Part shown: in pieces, positions 8,901-21,158 of the stretch | Layout: the number at the start of each line of letters is the position of its first letter | How positions within the stretch are numbered: the first letter of the stretch is position 1 | Assembly (NCBI GenBank): GCA_903930255.1 | Contig: CAIYYA010000249.1 | Coordinates: forward strand, 1 to 64,000 | Direction of reading: 5' to 3' | Source of the DNA: an uncultured beta proteobacterium | GTDB lineage: Bacteria > Pseudomonadota > Gammaproteobacteria > Burkholderiales > Burkholderiaceae_C | DNA length: 64,000 bases | Translations under genes and position numbers: made by a program | The notes under the pieces: generated by a model | What the model saw: only the letters and a program-made list of their open reading frames with translations | Told to the model about the DNA's origin: nothing | Database searches by the model: none

Positions 8901-10630
8901 GTCGCAGTGTTGCCTACACGTCAAGTCCGCTGCTGGCCAGTCCGACACCGATTTGGCGCAGCAAATTTATTGTGGCCACGATCGCGCTGGCTTTTGCCGG
9001 TCTATTTGTTCGCTCGGTCTATATCCAGGTGCTGGAAAACGACTTTTTCCAGAAACAAGGCACGGTGCGCTATGCCCGCACCGTGGTGTTGCAAGCCAAC
9101 CGCGGCCGTATCCTGGATCGCAATGGCATCGTGCTGGCTTCCAGCGTGCCAGTTCCCAGCTTGTGGGTCATCCCTGAAGATGTGCCGCGCGATGCGCCAA
9201 CGTTGAAAAAACTCGCTCAATTGCTCGAAATGCCATTGGCTGAGCTCAACAAAAAACTCGAAGACGAAGACAAAAGTTTTGTTTGGCTGAAACGTCAGGT
9301 TGACGAACCGATGGCAGCCGCTGTGATGGCCATGGGGCTTGATGGAATTTATCAGCGCAAGGAATACAAGCGTCAATATCCCGAAGGCGAGGCTGCTGCC
9401 CATGTGGTGGGTTTCACCAATGTGGAAGACAAAGGCCAAGAAGGCATCGAGCTGAGTTTTAACAAAGAGCTCGGTGGCAAAAACGGCTCGCGCCGTGTGA
9501 TTAAAGATCGCATGGGGCAGGTGGTCGAAGATATCGGCGAGCAAATTGCCCCGGTGGATGGGCGCGACCTGCAACTCAGCATTGACAGCAAAGTGCAATT
9601 TTTTGCCTACCAAAAACTGAAGGATGCGATTGAGCAACACAAAGCCAAGGCGGGTAGTGTGGTGGTGCTCGACGTGCAAACCGGTGAAGTGCTGGCACTG
9701 GCCAATTACCCCAGCTATGTGCCCGACAAACGGCAAAACCTGAGCGGTGCGCAGTTGCGCAACCGAGCTTTGACCGACAGTTTTGAGCCAGGTTCAACCA
9801 TGAAGCCGTTTGCCATCGCACAGGCACTGGACAGTGGTCGCATCACGCCGGAGACCCCGATTCAAACGGCACCTGGGCGCCTGACCATTGGCAGTGCCAC
9901 CATCACCGATTCACATCCGCATGGTGTGCTCAGTGTGTCTGAAGTGATCCAGAAATCGAGCAATGTCGGCACTGCCAAAATTGCCTTGCAAGCACCGCCG
10001 CGTGAGATGTGGGAGATGTACAGCAGCGCCGGCTTTGGGCAAAAACCCTTGTTGCCGTTTCCTGGAGCGGTGAGTGGCAAACTGCGTCCTTACAAAAGCT
10101 GGCGCCCGATTGAACAGGCCACCATGAGCTATGGCTATGGTGTTTCGGTGAGCTTGCTGCAATTAGCGCATGCCTATACCATCTTTGGCCGCGATGGCGA
10201 CTTGCCGCCCATCTCGATGCTCAAGGTGGCTAACCCCGTTGCCGGGCACGCGGTGATCGGGCGCACCGCAGCGCACCAGATGCGCGCCATGCTGCACCTG
10301 GTGACCGGCCCGGGTGGCACCGCACCCAAAGCGCAAACCATCGGCTATTCGGTCGGCGGCAAAACTGGCACTGCTCACAAACAAGAAGGGCGTGGCTACG
10401 CTGGCAAAAAATACCGGGGTGTTTTTGCGGGACTGGCGCCCATTGACAACCCACGCATTGCCGTGGCGGTGATGATTGACGAGCCAAGCAATGGGCAATA
10501 TTTTGGCGGCGACGTGGCGGCTCCGGTATTTAGCCAAACCGTGCAGCAAACCCTCAAAGTTCTCGGTGTTGCACCCGACATGTCGGTGAAGCCGCAAGTG
10601 GTCACGGTGCCAGTGGAAGAGAGCTTCTGA
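8897..10630 (+). CDS. ftsI: Peptidoglycan D,D-transpeptidase FtsI (PBP3)
   Basis: RGRILDRNG, FEPGSTMKP, SSNVGTAKIA, KTGTAHK motifs. Confidence 0.97.
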   Translation: MSRSVAYTSSPLLASPTPIWRSKFIVATIALAFAGLFVRSVYIQVLENDFFQKQGTVRYARTVVLQANRGRILDRNGIVLASSVPVPSLWVIPEDVPRDAPTLKKLAQLLEMPLAELNKKLEDEDKSFVWLKRQVDEPMAAAVMAMGLDGIYQRKEYKRQYPEGEAAAHVVGFTNVEDKGQEGIELSFNKELGGKNGSRRVIKDRMGQVVEDIGEQIAPVDGRDLQLSIDSKVQFFAYQKLKDAIEQHKAKAGSVVVLDVQTGEVLALANYPSYVPDKRQNLSGAQLRNRALTDSFEPGSTMKPFAIAQALDSGRITPETPIQTAPGRLTIGSATITDSHPHGVLSVSEVIQKSSNVGTAKIALQAPPREMWEMYSSAGFGQKPLLPFPGAVSGKLRPYKSWRPIEQATMSYGYGVSVSLLQLAHAYTIFGRDGDLPPISMLKVANPVAGHAVIGRTAAHQMRAMLHLVTGPGGTAPKAQTIGYSVGGKTGTAHKQEGRGYAGKKYRGVFAGLAPIDNPRIAVAVMIDEPSNGQYFGGDVAAPVFSQTVQQTLKVLGVAPDMSVKPQVVTVPVEESF

Positions 10631-13587
10631 TGCTGATCTTGAACAGCCCCGAGCAAGCCGCAGCCTGGTTGCGTGCGCACAGCACCGGCACCTTGCGCAG
10701 CGACAGCCGCATGGTGTTGCCAGGCGACGCATTTTTAGCTTGGCCAGGTGCGGCAGTTGACGCCCGTGCGCATGTGGGCGATGTGTTGACCAACGGTGCC
10801 GCTGCCTGTCTGGTCGAGCAAGCCGGGCTGGCCACTTTTGCTTTCGCCGATGCGCGCATTGCTGCCTACGCCGGACTGAAGGCTGATAGCGCGCACATTG
10901 CCAGCCACTTCTTTGGCCAGCCCAGCAGCGAGCTGGTTGTGCTCGCAGTCACCGGCACCAACGGCAAAACCTCGAGCGCCTGGTGGCTGGCTCAGGCGCT
11001 CTCAAATTTAGAGCTGTCTGCGCCCGTCCCTGCTGCGTTTGTGGGCACATTGGGCATGGGTGTTGTGCCTGACGTCGTCAGCACCGGGCTGACCACCCCC
11101 GACCCGGTGGCGTTGCAGGCCGCACTGCGCAAGTTTGTAGATGCGGGTCTGCAAGCCTGCGCCATCGAGGCCTCGTCCATCGGCATCGAAGAGCAGCGCT
11201 TGGGCGGCACCCGCATCCACACGGCAATTTTTAGCAACCTGACGCAAGACCATCTGGACTACCACCATGACATGGCCAGCTATGGCCGAGCCAAGGCCAA
11301 ACTCTTTGCCTGGCCGGGCTTGCAGGCGGCAGTCATCAATATCGACGACCTGTTTGGCGCGGCGTTGGCAGCACAGTTGAATACCAGCCCCCACCCCAAC
11401 CATCTCCCAAAGGGTGAGGGCGTAATACCGGCGCTCGATCTCTGGACGGTGTCAATGTTGCCGGGTGCTGCCAACCAAGCCCGGCTGCAAGCCCAAGACA
11501 TAACGCACAGCAGCCAAGGTGTCGGGTTTACCGTGATTGAAGGGGCCGAGCAGATCAAGCTGGCCACCGGCCTGATTGGCAACTACAACGTGGCCAACTT
11601 GCTAGGTGTGCTGGCCGCTATGCGCAGTCTGGGTGTGCCGCTCGGCGCCGCAGTGCAAGCCTGTTCTAAGTTAACACCTGTGCCAGGTCGCATGGAATGC
11701 GTCAACGTAGCGGGTCAGCCGCTGGTAGCTGTTGATTACGCACACACGCCTGACGCCCTGGCAAAAGCGCTCGATGCCTTGAAACCTTTGGCACAAGCGC
11801 GTGCTGGCCAGTTGTGGTGTGTGTTTGGCTGTGGCGGCGACCGCGACAGCGCCAAGCGTCCGCTCATGGGTGCGATTGCGGCAGGCCACGCTGACCGGGT
11901 GGTGGTGACGAGCGATAACCCACGCAGCGAGGCCATGGACGCCATCATCAGCCAGATTCTGCTCGGGCTGGTCAGTGTGCCTGGGGTGGTGGTCGAACCC
12001 GATCGGGCGCGTGCCATTGCCCAAACCCTGGCGCGCGCCAGCGCAACCGACGTTGTGCTGATTGCCGGCAAAGGCCACGAGGCCTATCAGGAAATCGCTG
12101 GACAGCGTTTGCCATTCCTGGATATGGCCCACGTTCAGAAGTTCTTTGCCCAGCAAACCGTTACTACAGCTGCGGAATTGACCTTGTCGCAAGTCGCAAG
12201 CTGGCTCAACAAGGCTCAAACGGTTGGCTTTGCAGCCAACAGCCCGATCGCCATCACCCGCGTGCACACTGACACCCGCAGCATTGCCCCAGGGGACTTG
12301 TTTGTGGCGCTACGCGGTGAGCGTTTTGATGCCAACGATTTCTTGGCTGAGGCCAAGAACAAAGGGGCTGTAGCTGCCATTGCACAAGGTGACAGCGCTG
12401 CTGCCAAACTGGCTCAAGCGGGTCTGCCCGGCCTGCTGGTTGTCGATGCCCGACTCGCATTGGCCCAACTGGCAACCGGCTACCGGGCGCAGTTTGTCTT
12501 GCCACTGATCGGTGTGACCGGCTCCAACGGCAAAACCACCGTGACGCAAATGATCGCATCGATTTTGCGTGCCTGGCAAGGAGATGCTGCGCTGGCCACG
12601 CAAGGCAACCTGAACAACGACATTGGCGTGCCGCTGACACTGCTGCGGCTGAACCAGACGCACCACTGCGCTGTGGTCGAACTCGGCATGAACCATCCGG
12701 GCGAAATTGCCACGCTGGCCGCCATGGCCCAGCCGACCGTTGCATTGGTGAACAACGCACAACGCGAGCACCTTGAATTCATGCAGACAGTTGAGGCCGT
12801 GGCACAAGAAAACGGTGCCGTTATATCGGCTTTGCCGGCTGACGGGGTTGCTGTTTTTGCGGCGGACGATACGTTCAGCCACGTTTGGACTGGCTTGGCG
12901 GGGAAGCGCCGGATGCTGCGCTTTGCCTCCGAACGCCAAGCTGATGCCGAGGTGTTTGCACTGCAGGCTCAATGGCAAGGGGCTGCCTGGCAAGTCCGTT
13001 GTGCCAGCCCGGCAGGCGAATTGGACTACGCACTGCACATTGCCGGAGCGCACAACGTGAAAAATTCCTTGGCAGCCGTGGCCTGCGCGTTGGCTGCCAA
13101 CGTCCCCCTGGCGGCCATTGTCCAGGGTTTGAATGTATTTGAGCCGGTAAAAGGTCGCAGTCGGGCGCTGCAAGTGATGCACCAGGGTTGCCCCATCACA
13201 CTGGTGGATGACACTTACAACGCCAACCCGGATTCGGTGCGTGCGGCGATTGACGTGCTGGCCGCCTTGCCGGGGCCGCGTATGCTGGTACTTGGCGATA
13301 TGGGTGAGGTAGGTGACCAAGGGCCGGCTTTTCATGCCGAGGCACTCCAGCATGCGGCAGAAAAAAATATAGAAAAAGTGCTCGTTACGGGCTCTGCATG
13401 TGCGCAAGCCGCTATCAATTTCAGTACTGTTGAGGTACATCCGGCGATGACCGATTTGCAAGTGGCCGTGCTCGCTGCCCTGCCCGGAGTGGCCAGTGTG
13501 CTGGTCAAAGGTTCACGCTTTATGAAAATGGAGCGGGTCATCGAGGCGATTTGCGCCGCTACCGAAAAGGGCAACACCCCATGTTGA
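10630..13587 (+). CDS. murEF: Bifunctional MurE-MurF fusion (UDP-MurNAc-tripeptide and -pentapeptide ligases)
   Basis: 985-aa single ORF with two Mur ligase domains ([13 protein letters not shown] and [14 protein letters not shown]) and no internal stop. Confidence 0.95.
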   Translation: MLILNSPEQAAAWLRAHSTGTLRSDSRMVLPGDAFLAWPGAAVDARAHVGDVLTNGAAACLVEQAGLATFAFADARIAAYAGLKADSAHIASHFFGQPSSELVVLAVTGTNGKTSSAWWLAQALSNLELSAPVPAAFVGTLGMGVVPDVVSTGLTTPDPVALQAALRKFVDAGLQACAIEASSIGIEEQRLGGTRIHTAIFSNLTQDHLDYHHDMASYGRAKAKLFAWPGLQAAVINIDDLFGAALAAQLNTSPHPNHLPKGEGVIPALDLWTVSMLPGAANQARLQAQDITHSSQGVGFTVIEGAEQIKLATGLIGNYNVANLLGVLAAMRSLGVPLGAAVQACSKLTPVPGRMECVNVAGQPLVAVDYAHTPDALAKALDALKPLAQARAGQLWCVFGCGGDRDSAKRPLMGAIAAGHADRVVVTSDNPRSEAMDAIISQILLGLVSVPGVVVEPDRARAIAQTLARASATDVVLIAGKGHEAYQEIAGQRLPFLDMAHVQKFFAQQTVTTAAELTLSQVASWLNKAQTVGFAANSPIAITRVHTDTRSIAPGDLFVALRGERFDANDFLAEAKNKGAVAAIAQGDSAAAKLAQAGLPGLLVVDARLALAQLATGYRAQFVLPLIGVTGSNGKTTVTQMIASILRAWQGDAALATQGNLNNDIGVPLTLLRLNQTHHCAVVELGMNHPGEIATLAAMAQPTVALVNNAQREHLEFMQTVEAVAQENGAVISALPADGVAVFAADDTFSHVWTGLAGKRRMLRFASERQADAEVFALQAQWQGAAWQVRCASPAGELDYALHIAGAHNVKNSLAAVACALAANVPLAAIVQGLNVFEPVKGRSRALQVMHQGCPITLVDDTYNANPDSVRAAIDVLAALPGPRMLVLGDMGEVGDQGPAFHAEALQHAAEKNIEKVLVTGSACAQAAINFSTVEVHPAMTDLQVAVLAALPGVASVLVKGSRFMKMERVIEAICAATEKGNTPC
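11386..11421 (+). repeat. Intragenic palindromic repeat, copy in murE region ([12 protein letters not shown])
   Basis: agcccccaccccaaccatctcccaaagggtgagggcg; same family as two copies in murD. Confidence 0.65.
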
Positions 13588-14759
13588 TCTGGCTCGCTCA
13601 ATGGCTGCAAACTCTGTCACCCGAACTTGGGTTTTTGCGCGTTTTTCAATACCAGACTTTTCGCGCTGTGATGGCAGCCATGACTGCACTGCTGATGGGT
13701 TTGGCGGCTGGCCCGTGGGTGATTCGCTACCTGACATCGCTCAAAATCGGTCAACCGGTGCGTGGCTACGGCATGGACACGCATCTTGCCAAAAGCGGCA
13801 CGCCCACCATGGGCGGCGTGCTGATTTTGCTGTGCATTGCAATTTCGACCCTGCTCTGGTTTGACTGGAGCAACCGCTTTGTCTGGATCGTGCTGATCGT
13901 CACGCTCGGTTTTGGCGCTATAGGCTGGAGCGACGACTGGCGCAAAGTGGTCAACAAAGACCCCGAAGGCATGCCCTCGCGCGAGAAATACCTGTGGCAG
14001 TCGCTGATCGGCCTGGCGGCAGCGCTGTACCTGGTGTTCAGCATTTCCGAGAACACCAATTACCGCGTGTTGGAACTGTTTTTTACCTGGATTCAGTCGG
14101 GGTTCGACTTGAGCCTGCCGCCCAAAGCCGGGCTGATGGTGCCATTTTTTAAGGAAATTAGCTACCCGCTGGGCGTGTTGGGCTTTGTTGTGCTGACCTA
14201 TCTGGTGATCGTGGGCTCGAGCAACGCAGTCAATCTGACCGATGGGCTCGATGGCCTGGCGATCATGCCGGTGGTAATGGTGGGTGCCTGTCTGGGCATT
14301 TTTGCCTACGTCACCGGCAACGTGGTGTTCGCCCGCTACCTGTTTTTGCCGCACATCCCAGGTGCCGGTGAATTGATGATTTTTTGCTCGGCAATGGCCG
14401 GCGCCGGGCTGGCGTTTTTGTGGTTTAACACGCACCCGGCGCAGGTTTTTATGGGCGACGTGGGGGCTTTGGCCTTGGGCGGTGCGTTGGGCACCATCGC
14501 TGTGATCGTGCGCCAAGAGATTGTGCTGGCCATCATGGGCGGCGTGTTTGTCGCCGAAGCCCTGTCAGTGATGCTGCAAGTGGCGTACTTCAAATACACC
14601 AAAAAGAAAACCGGCACGGGCAAGCGTATTTTGAAGATGGCCCCGCTGCACCACCATTTTGAGAAAAGCGGCTGGAAAGAAACCCAGGTGGTGGTGCGCT
14701 TCTGGATCATCACCATGCTGCTGTGCCTGGTCGGCTTGTCAACCCTGAAGTTGCGCTAA
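13581..14759 (+). CDS. mraY: Phospho-MurNAc-pentapeptide transferase MraY
   Basis: [34 protein letters not shown]; start at [10 protein letters not shown]. Confidence 0.97.
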   Translation: MLIWLAQWLQTLSPELGFLRVFQYQTFRAVMAAMTALLMGLAAGPWVIRYLTSLKIGQPVRGYGMDTHLAKSGTPTMGGVLILLCIAISTLLWFDWSNRFVWIVLIVTLGFGAIGWSDDWRKVVNKDPEGMPSREKYLWQSLIGLAAALYLVFSISENTNYRVLELFFTWIQSGFDLSLPPKAGLMVPFFKEISYPLGVLGFVVLTYLVIVGSSNAVNLTDGLDGLAIMPVVMVGACLGIFAYVTGNVVFARYLFLPHIPGAGELMIFCSAMAGAGLAFLWFNTHPAQVFMGDVGALALGGALGTIAVIVRQEIVLAIMGGVFVAEALSVMLQVAYFKYTKKKTGTGKRILKMAPLHHHFEKSGWKETQVVVRFWIITMLLCLVGLSTLKLR

Positions 14760-14761
14760 GC

Positions 14762-16369
14762 ATGAATTACTTACGCGATCAACACGTACTCATCCTGGGC
14801 CTGGGTGTTTCCGGCCTGGCGATGGCGCGTTGGTGCGCGCGCTGCGGTGCGCAGGTGACGATAGCCGACACCCGCACGGAACCGCCGCAGTTGGCCACCT
14901 TGCAACGCGAAGTGCCGCAGGCGCGCTTTGTAGGTGGCGCATTTGCTGCGGAACTGCTTGGGATTTTCGCCTTCCCGCCTTTGGGGGACGGCGGGGATGG
15001 GGGCTTGCAGTTGGGCCTTTCAGTCACGGCCGTGTTCAAAAGCCCGGGTCTAAGTCCTGCTGAAATTGCTATTATTTCAGAAGCTGCTTATGCCCGTCAA
15101 ATAAGCGTCAGAGGTGAATTAGCTTTGTATTCAGAGGCACTTGAGCAGCTCAAAACCAGCCGAGCTTATGCGCCTAAAGTGCTGGCCATTACTGGCACCA
15201 ACGGCAAAACCACCGTGACCTCGCTGACCGGGCAACTGGTCGAACGCGCTGGCAAAAGTGTCGCCGTGGCGGGCAATATTGGCCCTACCTTGCTTAGCAC
15301 GCTGATCGAGCGGCTTGACAGTGACAGCTTGCCCGAGGTCTGGGTGCTCGAGTTGTCGAGTTTTCAGTTGGATGGCGAGCGCAACTTTGCGCCCAGCGCG
15401 GCCAGCGTGCTTAACATCACGCAAGACCACCTGGATTGGCATGGTTCGATGCAGGCTTACGCACAAGCCAAGAGCAATATTTTCGGTGCAACAGGCCTGA
15501 TGGTGCTGAATCGCGAAGACGAATCGGTCATGGGGATGTTGCCTGCGCCCAGCAAAGTCAAGCTTCAAGACGCCACCCCAGCCCTCCCCCAAAGGCGGGA
15601 AGGTGCAAAGCCGCAACGACGCGATTACGTCACTTTTGGTGGTGACATGCCTCAGCGCCCGGGTGACTTTGGCATTCAAAGCGTCAACGGCATGACTTGG
15701 CTGGTGCGTGCGCAAGACAGCGATACGGCAGGTCGCAAGCGCAAAGATGCGCCTGAAGAACTGCACATCCAGCGCCTGATGCCGGCTGATGCCCTGCGCA
15801 TTCGTGGCCGACACAATGCCATCAATGCGCTCAGTGCGTTGGCACTGGCCAGTGCCGCCGGTTGCGCGCTGGCGCCCATGTTGTATGGCCTGCGTGAATA
15901 CACCGGCGAGCCGCATCGCGTTCAGCCGATTGGCATTCTGAGCGGCGTTGAATACTTTGACGACAGCAAAGGCACCAATGTGGGCGCGACTGTGGCTGCC
16001 CTGCAAGGCTTGGGCAGCGAACGCAAGGTGCTGGTCATTCTGGGTGGTGAAGGCAAGGGGCAAGATTTCAGCCCGTTGGCCGCTCCGGTGCAGCGCTATG
16101 TGCGCGCCGTGTTGCTGATCGGCCGTGATGCACCGCTGCTGCGCGCCGCATTGGCGCAAACAGGCGTACCCCTGCTCGATGCCAGCAGCATGGCGGATGC
16201 CGTGCAGCAAGCCAGTGGCCAGGCTCACGCCGGGGATGCTGTGCTGATGTCACCCGCTTGTGCCAGTTTTGACATGTTCAACAACTATGAACACCGCGCC
16301 CATATGTTTGTGGCCGCCGTGCAAGCGCTGGCCTTAGAGCAGGGCGTGGCGCTGGAGGCGGGTCTGTGA
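14762..16369 (+). CDS. murD: UDP-MurNAc-L-alanine--D-glutamate ligase MurD
   Basis: [28 protein letters not shown]; position in cluster. Confidence 0.96.
   Translation: MNYLRDQHVLILGLGVSGLAMARWCARCGAQVTIADTRTEPPQLATLQREVPQARFVGGAFAAELLGIFAFPPLGDGGDGGLQLGLSVTAVFKSPGLSPAEIAIISEAAYARQISVRGELALYSEALEQLKTSRAYAPKVLAITGTNGKTTVTSLTGQLVERAGKSVAVAGNIGPTLLSTLIERLDSDSLPEVWVLELSSFQLDGERNFAPSAASVLNITQDHLDWHGSMQAYAQAKSNIFGATGLMVLNREDESVMGMLPAPSKVKLQDATPALPQRREGAKPQRRDYVTFGGDMPQRPGDFGIQSVNGMTWLVRAQDSDTAGRKRKDAPEELHIQRLMPADALRIRGRHNAINALSALALASAAGCALAPMLYGLREYTGEPHRVQPIGILSGVEYFDDSKGTNVGATVAALQGLGSERKVLVILGGEGKGQDFSPLAAPVQRYVRAVLLIGRDAPLLRAALAQTGVPLLDASSMADAVQQASGQAHAGDAVLMSPACASFDMFNNYEHRAHMFVAAVQALALEQGVALEAGL
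14969..15005 (-). repeat. Intragenic palindromic repeat, murD copy 1
   Basis: Reverse complement agcccccatccccgccgtcccccaaaggcgggaaggc; shares TCCCCCAAAGGCGGGAAGG with copy 2. Confidence 0.65.
15570..15606 (+). repeat. Intragenic palindromic repeat, murD copy 2
   Basis: cgccaccccagccctcccccaaaggcgggaaggtgca. Confidence 0.65.
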
Positions 16370-17619
16370 GCGCCGCTGTTTTACAAGGTCTGCGCGCACG
16401 CTATCAGCGTCTGTTTGCACCGGGTGCCGACGTGCTGCCGGTGCGCTTGGGTGGCTCACGCCTGGGCAGTGTCAATCCGAGCCGTTTTCATGGCTTTGAT
16501 CAGGCACTGGTGTGGGTCACGCTGACTTTGCTGTTGTGGGGGCTGGTGATGGTGTATTCGGCATCGATTGCCATGCCCGACAACCCGCGCTTTGCCCGCT
16601 ACACCTCTCATTATTTTCTGCTGCGACACGCCATGTGGCTGGTGATTGCCCTCCTGGCGGCGGCGGCAGCATACCAAGTGCCTCTGGCGCTCTGGGAAAA
16701 ATCGGCACGCGCGCTGTTTTTGTTTTCCATCGTGCTGTTGGTGCTGGTGCTGATTCCACACATTGGCAAAGTGGTCTACGGTGCCCGGCGCTGGATCGGG
16801 GTCGGGCCAGTGAGTTTTCAACCGTCTGAGCTGGCCAAGCTCACCGTGCTGCTTTACGCGGCAGACTACATGGTGCGCAAAATGGAGGTGAAAGAGCGGT
16901 TTTTCCGCGCTGTATTGCCCATGGGCGCAGCTGTGGCGGTGGTGGGTGTGCTGCTGCTGGCCGAGCCTGACATGGGTGCCTTCATGGTAATTGCCATCAT
17001 TGCCATGGGAATTTTGTTTCTGGGGGGTGTCAACGCGCGCATGTTCTTCTTGATTGCGGCTGTGCTGCTGGTGGCCTTTTCGCTCATGATCGCTTCGAGC
17101 GAGTGGCGTCGCGAGCGCATTTTTGCGTATCTCGATCCCTGGAGCGAAAAAAATGCACTGGCCAAAGGCTACCAACTCACGCATTCGCTGATCGCCATTG
17201 GGCGCGGCGAGATTTTTGGTGTTGGTCTGGGTGGCAGTGTCGAAAAACTGAGCTGGCTGCCCGAAGCGCACACCGATTTCTTACTCGCCGTGATTGGCGA
17301 AGAGTTTGGCCTGGTTGGTGTCACGCTGCTGATTGTGTTGTTCTTCTGGCTGGTGCGGCGCATGATGCAAATTGGTCGTCAGGCGATTGCATTGGAGCGC
17401 GTTTTTGCCGGTTTGGTGGCGCAAGGCGTGGCGATCTGGATGGGTTTTCAAGCCTTCATCAACATGGGCGTGAACCTGGGCGCACTGCCGACCAAAGGGC
17501 TGACCCTGCCGCTAATGAGTTACGGCGGCTCGGCCATTCTGATGAACCTGGTGTCAATCGCCATCGTGCTGAAAATCGACCAAGAAAACAGAACCCTCAT
17601 GCACGGAGGCCGTGTATGA
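16366..17619 (+). CDS. ftsW: Lipid II polymerase/cell division protein FtsW
   Basis: SEDS membrane protein; [34 protein letters not shown]. Confidence 0.97.
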   Translation: MSAAVLQGLRARYQRLFAPGADVLPVRLGGSRLGSVNPSRFHGFDQALVWVTLTLLLWGLVMVYSASIAMPDNPRFARYTSHYFLLRHAMWLVIALLAAAAAYQVPLALWEKSARALFLFSIVLLVLVLIPHIGKVVYGARRWIGVGPVSFQPSELAKLTVLLYAADYMVRKMEVKERFFRAVLPMGAAVAVVGVLLLAEPDMGAFMVIAIIAMGILFLGGVNARMFFLIAAVLLVAFSLMIASSEWRRERIFAYLDPWSEKNALAKGYQLTHSLIAIGRGEIFGVGLGGSVEKLSWLPEAHTDFLLAVIGEEFGLVGVTLLIVLFFWLVRRMMQIGRQAIALERVFAGLVAQGVAIWMGFQAFINMGVNLGALPTKGLTLPLMSYGGSAILMNLVSIAIVLKIDQENRTLMHGGRV

Positions 17620-17630
17620 GGGTTCTGTTT
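17586..17630 (+). promoter_or_regulatory. Near-perfect 45-nt hairpin spanning the ftsW stop codon
   Basis: AAACAGAACCCTCAT / ATGAGGGTTCTGTTT (15 bp), one G-T wobble, then CACGG-agg-CCGTG. Confidence 0.75.
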
Positions 17631-17705
17631 CATCAAAATCGAACCCTGCGCACAGCGCAACAGGACGCGACTGCGGCCTGGCTTATGCACGGAGGCCGCG
17701 TATGA
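17616..17705 (+). CDS. Candidate 29-aa mini-ORF between ftsW and murG ([29 protein letters not shown])
   Basis: ATGA overlap with ftsW stop and with murG start; GGAGG upstream of both ATGs; tail duplicates the FtsW C-terminus (NRTL...LMHGGRV). Confidence 0.5.
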   Translation: MRVLFHQNRTLRTAQQDATAAWLMHGGRV

Positions 17706-18781
17706 CAACCGCCAAGGTAGCGCTGGTCATGGCAGGCGGCACGGGCGGGCATATCTTCCCCGGGCTGGCGCTGGCGCATTGTTTGCGTGAGCGTGGTTGG
17801 CGTGTGCATTGGCTGGGGGGCACGGGCTCAACTGCGCAGCCCAGCATGGAAAGCCAGCTGGTTCCCGCCCAAGGTTTTGCCTTTGAGTCGATTGACTTTG
17901 GTGGCTTGCGTGGCAAGGGGCTGAGCACCGTGGCGCTGCTGCCCCTGCGCCTGCTCAAAGCCTTCTGGCAGAGCATTCTTGTGCTGCGTCGGGTGAAGCC
18001 CAACGTGGTGGTCGGTTTGGGTGGCTACATCACCTTTCCGGCCGGCATGATGAGTGTGCTGCTGGGCAAACCGCTGCTGCTGCACGAACAAAACTCGGTG
18101 GCTGGGTTGGCCAACAAGGTGCTGGCAGGCGTGGCTGACCGGGTTTTTACGGCCTTTCCCGATGTGCTTAAGGGAGCCCAATGGGTCGGTAACCCACTGC
18201 GCGCGGCATTTATGCAACAGCCAGCGCCACAGGAGCGCTTTGCCGGGCGCAGCGGCCCGCTCAAATTGCTGGTGCTGGGTGGCAGCCTGGGTGCCAAAGC
18301 TTTGAATGAGATCGTGCCGCAAGCACTTGCCCTGATTCCTGAAGTCAAGCGTCCACAGGTCACCCACCAAAGTGGGGTCAAACAAATTGATGCATTGCGT
18401 ACCAATTACGCGGCGGCGGGTGTGTCTGCCGAGCTCACGCCTTTTATCGACAACACCGCGCAGGCAATGGCCGAGGCTGATCTGGTGCTGTGCCGTGCCG
18501 GTGCCAGCACGGTCACCGAAATTGCCGCGGTGGGTGTTGCTGCGCTGTTTGTACCGTTTCCGTTTGCGGTGGACGACCACCAGACCCGCAACGCACAGTT
18601 TCTGGTTGGGCAAGGTGCTGGATGGTTGGTGCAACAAACCGACTTGAGTCCTGCTGGCTTGGCACAAATGCTACAAACAATGGAGCGCTCTACGCTTACC
18701 ACAAAAGCGCTAGAGGCAAAAAAGATGCAAAAAACTGAGGCCACCCAGCGCATCGTGGCGGCCTGTGAGGAGTTAACTTGA
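17702..18781 (+). CDS. murG: UDP-GlcNAc:lipid I transferase MurG
   Basis: [40 protein letters not shown]. Confidence 0.97.
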   Translation: MTTAKVALVMAGGTGGHIFPGLALAHCLRERGWRVHWLGGTGSTAQPSMESQLVPAQGFAFESIDFGGLRGKGLSTVALLPLRLLKAFWQSILVLRRVKPNVVVGLGGYITFPAGMMSVLLGKPLLLHEQNSVAGLANKVLAGVADRVFTAFPDVLKGAQWVGNPLRAAFMQQPAPQERFAGRSGPLKLLVLGGSLGAKALNEIVPQALALIPEVKRPQVTHQSGVKQIDALRTNYAAAGVSAELTPFIDNTAQAMAEADLVLCRAGASTVTEIAAVGVAALFVPFPFAVDDHQTRNAQFLVGQGAGWLVQQTDLSPAGLAQMLQTMERSTLTTKALEAKKMQKTEATQRIVAACEELT

Positions 18782-20211
18782 AACACGCGGTTCGTCATAT
18801 TCACTTTGTTGGTATCGGCGGCTCAGGCATGTCGGGCATTGCCGAGGTGCTGTTCAATCTGGGCTATACCGTGTCTGGCTCTGACCAGTCTGACAGTGCC
18901 ACCTTGCAGCGTTTGGCCGCTTTGGGCATCGCCACCTTTGTTGGTCACAGCGCGGCCAATGTCAGCACGGCCGATGCCGTGGTCACATCCACTGCGGTCA
19001 AGTCCGATAACCCAGAGGTGCTTGCCGCGCGCGAAAAGCGCATTCCGGTGGTGCCGCGTGCGCTCATGCTGGCCGAGCTGATGCGCCTGAAAACCGGCAT
19101 TGCGATTGCCGGAACCCACGGCAAAACCACCACCACCAGCCTGGTGGCCAGCGTGTTAGCCGAAGCCGGACTAGACCCGACCTTTGTCATTGGCGGGCGC
19201 CTTAACAGCGCCGGTGCCAATGCCCGCTTGGGCACCGGCGATCACATCGTGGTGGAGGCCGATGAGTCTGACGCCTCGTTCTTGAACCTGCTGCCGGTGA
19301 TGGCAGTGGTGACCAACATCGATGCCGACCATATGGAAACCTATGGCCATGATTTTGAACGGCTGAAAAAGGCCTTTGTTGACTTTTTGCACCGCATGCC
19401 TTTTTATGGCACGGCGATTTTGTGCACCGACGATGCCGCTGTGCGTAGCATCGTGCCGCAGGTCACCTGCCCGATTACCAGCTACGGCTTCGACGAAGGT
19501 GCCCAGGTGCGTGCCGTGAATGTGCATGCCATCGACGGCCAAATGCATTTCACCGTGCAGCGGCGCAACGGTGTCGTGTTGCCCGATCTGGATGTGGTGC
19601 TGAATTTACCCGGTCTTCATAACGTGCTGAACGCGCTGTCGGCCATTGCAGTTGCGGTTGAGTTGAATATTCAAGACGCAGCCGTGCAACGCGCACTGGC
19701 CGGTTTCAAAGGTGTGGGGCGGCGCTTTCAGCGCTATGGCGAGCAGCCTGCCCGCAACGGCGGCCACTTTACCTTGATCGACGACTACGGCCACCACCCG
19801 GTCGAAATGGCGGCCACGCTGGCTGCTGCGCGTGGTGCTTTTCCGACACGACGCTTGTTGCTGGCATTTCAGCCGCACCGCTACACCCGCACCCGCGACT
19901 GTTTTGATGACTTTGTCAAAGTGATTGCCCGAGCTGATGCGGTGCTGCTCACCGAAGTTTATGCAGCCGGCGAAGCACCCATCGTGGCGGCCGATGGACG
20001 CAGTTTGGCGCGCGCCTTGCGAGTGGCCGGACACATCGAACCGGTTTTTGTGGATGACATTGGAGCCCTGCCGCAAGCCATCCTGGACAGTGCTCGCGCG
20101 GGCGATGTGGTGCTGTGCATGGGCGCCGGCTCAATTGGCAGCGTTTGTGCCAAAGTCGCCGATTTGCTACAAAATAAAAAGCGCCCTACGCAGGAGGGAC
20201 AAGCGCTATGA
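18778..20211 (+). CDS. murC: UDP-MurNAc--L-alanine ligase MurC
   Basis: [39 protein letters not shown]. Confidence 0.97.
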   Translation: MKHAVRHIHFVGIGGSGMSGIAEVLFNLGYTVSGSDQSDSATLQRLAALGIATFVGHSAANVSTADAVVTSTAVKSDNPEVLAAREKRIPVVPRALMLAELMRLKTGIAIAGTHGKTTTTSLVASVLAEAGLDPTFVIGGRLNSAGANARLGTGDHIVVEADESDASFLNLLPVMAVVTNIDADHMETYGHDFERLKKAFVDFLHRMPFYGTAILCTDDAAVRSIVPQVTCPITSYGFDEGAQVRAVNVHAIDGQMHFTVQRRNGVVLPDLDVVLNLPGLHNVLNALSAIAVAVELNIQDAAVQRALAGFKGVGRRFQRYGEQPARNGGHFTLIDDYGHHPVEMAATLAAARGAFPTRRLLLAFQPHRYTRTRDCFDDFVKVIARADAVLLTEVYAAGEAPIVAADGRSLARALRVAGHIEPVFVDDIGALPQAILDSARAGDVVLCMGAGSIGSVCAKVADLLQNKKRPTQEGQAL

Positions 20212-21158
20212 GCCCATTTGATCTAAAGAATGAGAAGGTTGCCGTGCTCATGGGTGGCAGTTCGGCTGAGCGCGAGGTGTCGCTGATGTCGGGCTCAGGC
20301 GTGCTGCAAGCGCTGCAAAGTTTGGGCGTGCAGGCGCACCCCTTTGACCCGTCAGAACGCGACTTGGCTGAGCTGAAGAAAGAGGGCTTCACGCGCTGCT
20401 TTATTGCCTTGCATGGCCGCTTTGGTGAAGATGGCACCGTGCAAGGGGCGCTCGAGCTACTTGGCTTGCCCTACACCGGCTCGGGTGTGATGGCATCTGC
20501 GATTGCCATCGACAAGATCATGACCAAACACATCTGGCGCGCCGATGGTCTGCCCACGCCAGCCTGGAAGAAGGTGGACAGCGCTGCTGCGACCTGCGCT
20601 GCGCTGGCTGAGTTGGGCAGCCCAATGATCGTCAAGCCGGCGCGTGAGGGCTCGACCATTGGCTTGACCAAGGTGACATCGGTCGAACAGTGTGTGGAGG
20701 CTTTTAATCTGGTCATGAGCCTGGGTGACGATGTGTTGTGTGAGCAATTCATCGCGGGCGATGAAGTCACTGTGCCGGTGCTGGGCAGTGGCGCACAAGC
20801 GCAGGCGCTGCCGGTGATCCGCATCGTGGCACCGGACGGCAACTACGACTACCAAAACAAATATTTCACCGACAGCACGCAGTATCTGGTGCCCTGCGGT
20901 TTGCCGGCGGGCGAAGAGGCGCACATCCAGCAACTGGTGTTGGAAGCCTACAAAAGCCTGGGTTGCCGGGGTTGGGCGCGTGCAGACGTGATGATTGACG
21001 CGAGCACTCGCAAACCCTATTTGCTCGAGATCAACACCGCACCTGGCATGACCAGCCATTCGCTGGTGCCCATGTCGGCCAAGGCTGCTGGCATCAACTA
21101 CCCAGCGTTGTGTCTACAGTTGCTGGGCATGGCGAGCAACGATTACCTGAAGCCATGA
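20208..21158 (+). CDS. ddl: D-alanine--D-alanine ligase
   Basis: [17 protein letters not shown]-grasp, [15 protein letters not shown]. Confidence 0.96.
   Translation: MSPFDLKNEKVAVLMGGSSAEREVSLMSGSGVLQALQSLGVQAHPFDPSERDLAELKKEGFTRCFIALHGRFGEDGTVQGALELLGLPYTGSGVMASAIAIDKIMTKHIWRADGLPTPAWKKVDSAAATCAALAELGSPMIVKPAREGSTIGLTKVTSVEQCVEAFNLVMSLGDDVLCEQFIAGDEVTVPVLGSGAQAQALPVIRIVAPDGNYDYQNKYFTDSTQYLVPCGLPAGEEAHIQQLVLEAYKSLGCRGWARADVMIDASTRKPYLLEINTAPGMTSHSLVPMSAKAAGINYPALCLQLLGMASNDYLKP

Noticed and set aside
12310-13461. 383-aa minus-strand ORF opposite murF
   Set aside because: Mirror of a high-GC coding gene; composition is His/Arg/Gln-rich shadow sequence with no domain motifs.
13617-14516. 299-aa minus-strand ORF opposite mraY
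   Set aside because: Antisense shadow of transmembrane codons.
17103-17705. 200-aa ORF overlapping ftsW
   Set aside because: Out-of-frame read-through of ftsW; only its last 29 codons are retained as the candidate mini-ORF.
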